A DNA stretch of 64,000 nucleotides from Candidatus Aalborgicola bjergmarkensis (lineage in GTDB: Bacteria > Pseudomonadota > Gammaproteobacteria > Burkholderiales > Burkholderiaceae_C): contig JADJFE010000013.1 of NCBI GenBank assembly GCA_016708725.1, positions 62,001 through 126,000 on the forward strand, given 5' to 3'. Under the pieces are notes generated by a model, which ran no database searches, was not told the origin of the DNA, and saw only the letters and a list, made by a program, of their open reading frames with translations. Positions 63,544-64,000 of this stretch are shown piece by piece (position 1 is the stretch's first letter; every line of letters starts with the position of its first letter). Made by a program: the position numbers and the translations under genes.

Positions 63544-63873
63544 TCAAGCATGAAACTGCAACTCACACCCGGCCTGCGCGCTGGCGCTGCGTGACAGTAT
63601 CGCAAAAAACTCCCCCTGGCCCTTGGTATCCTGCCACAGGCCATCCACCCAACGGTAGTGGAATCCACCCGCTTGCGCCGCCAGCCAGATTTCGTGCAAG
63701 GGCTTTTGCTGGCTAACCACGATCTGGCTGCGATTTGGAAAGCCCAGGGTCAGCATGCCGCCAACGCGCTGGTTGTCAATATCGGCATCGGTTGTTTCGT
63801 TGATGCGATCACAGTTGGCCTCGATTGCCTGAAGCAAACTCTCAGCCAGATTCATGAATTCCAGGTCAGTCAT
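63544..63873 (-). CDS. cyaY: Iron-sulfur cluster assembly protein CyaY (frataxin)
   Basis: The 109-residue frataxin homologue begins MTDLEFMNLAESLLQAIEAN. The beta-sheet contains LTLGFPNRSQIVVSQQKPLH and EIWLAAQAGGFHYRWVDGLW, the frataxin signature. Acidic residues of the first helix would bind iron for IscS regulation. It is convergent with the PBP1A gene and divergent from lptM. Confidence 0.93.
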   Translation of the reverse strand: MTDLEFMNLAESLLQAIEANCDRINETTDADIDNQRVGGMLTLGFPNRSQIVVSQQKPLHEIWLAAQAGGFHYRWVDGLWQDTKGQGEFFAILSRSASAQAGCELQFHA

Positions 63874-63885
63874 TACAATTCCACC

Positions 63886-64000
63886 ATGTTGATTTCAAAA
63901 CAGATTCTAGTCAGTAGACTTATCCTTGCTGTGTGCGTGCTCAATATCGGCGCCTGCGGCCAGACCGGCGCCCTGGTTCTTCCAGAATCCGCGCCGCAAA
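63886..64000 (+). CDS. lptM: Small LPS-assembly lipoprotein LptM (C-terminus outside window)
   Basis: From ATG 63886 the window ends after 38 codons. Residues 1-21 form a lipoprotein signal with lipobox LNIGAC, followed by the GQTGALVLP motif typical of LptM/YifL, which helps LptD mature. In related genomes lysA usually follows. Confidence 0.8.
   Translation, partial: MLISKQILVSRLILAVCVLNIGACGQTGALVLPESAPQ

Overview
The window is a piece of a betaproteobacterial chromosome, most likely Burkholderiales and probably Comamonadaceae. Three things suggest this: the order rimP-nusA-infB-rbfA-truB-typA, the order lptM/cyaY/PBP1A/pilMNOPQ/aroK, and a family of short dispersed repeats built around AATAGCTG..CCGCTTG, a type I associate with that family. 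Everything here is read by eye. No database search was run.

Layout. 1-8710 is conserved housekeeping DNA: a tightly coupled minus-strand translation/transcription operon (rimP, nusA, infB, rbfA, truB, typA) diverging from fabI. 8.7-21.2 kb is accessory. Three direct copies of a ~190-200 bp repeat (8746, 15003, 21032) bracket two cassettes. The first holds two exported proteins of unknown role and a translationally coupled pair of P-loop ATPases. The second is a four-gene minus-strand cluster: an AAA ATPase, an HNH-type protein, a 1147-residue CHAT protease-STAND NTPase-TPR protein, and a 147-residue companion. The second cassette is the best candidate for an undescribed, probably defensive, system. 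21.3-24.7 kb is a graveyard of truncated genes: FtsX permease, TetR, PutA, integrase, ISAzo13-like transposase and RepA-like ATPase.

24.75-33.13 kb is an integrated element in the 3' end of tRNA-Lys(CTT). It carries a tyrosine integrase, two toxin-antitoxin pairs, Rha-like, primase-like and DUF927 remnants, and ssb. It is bounded by a 50-bp tRNA duplication, with paired GGCTACACA sites near each end. A second kind of paired site just outside the left boundary indicates an older element at the same tRNA.

33.2-42.9 kb holds a lipoprotein, an adenine/adenosine deaminase, a very large hybrid histidine kinase with two kinase cores and three receiver domains, a divergent response regulator, a damaged VapBC-like module among inverted repeats, and a HigBA-like module. 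43.0-50.6 kb is a giant DUF4347 / ELWxTDGT / Calx-beta exoprotein gene broken by several frameshifts.

50.7-64.0 kb is again backbone: aroK, a 1451-residue Ig-like repeat lipoprotein, pilQPONM for type IV pilus assembly, a divergent PBP1A, cyaY, and the start of lptM.
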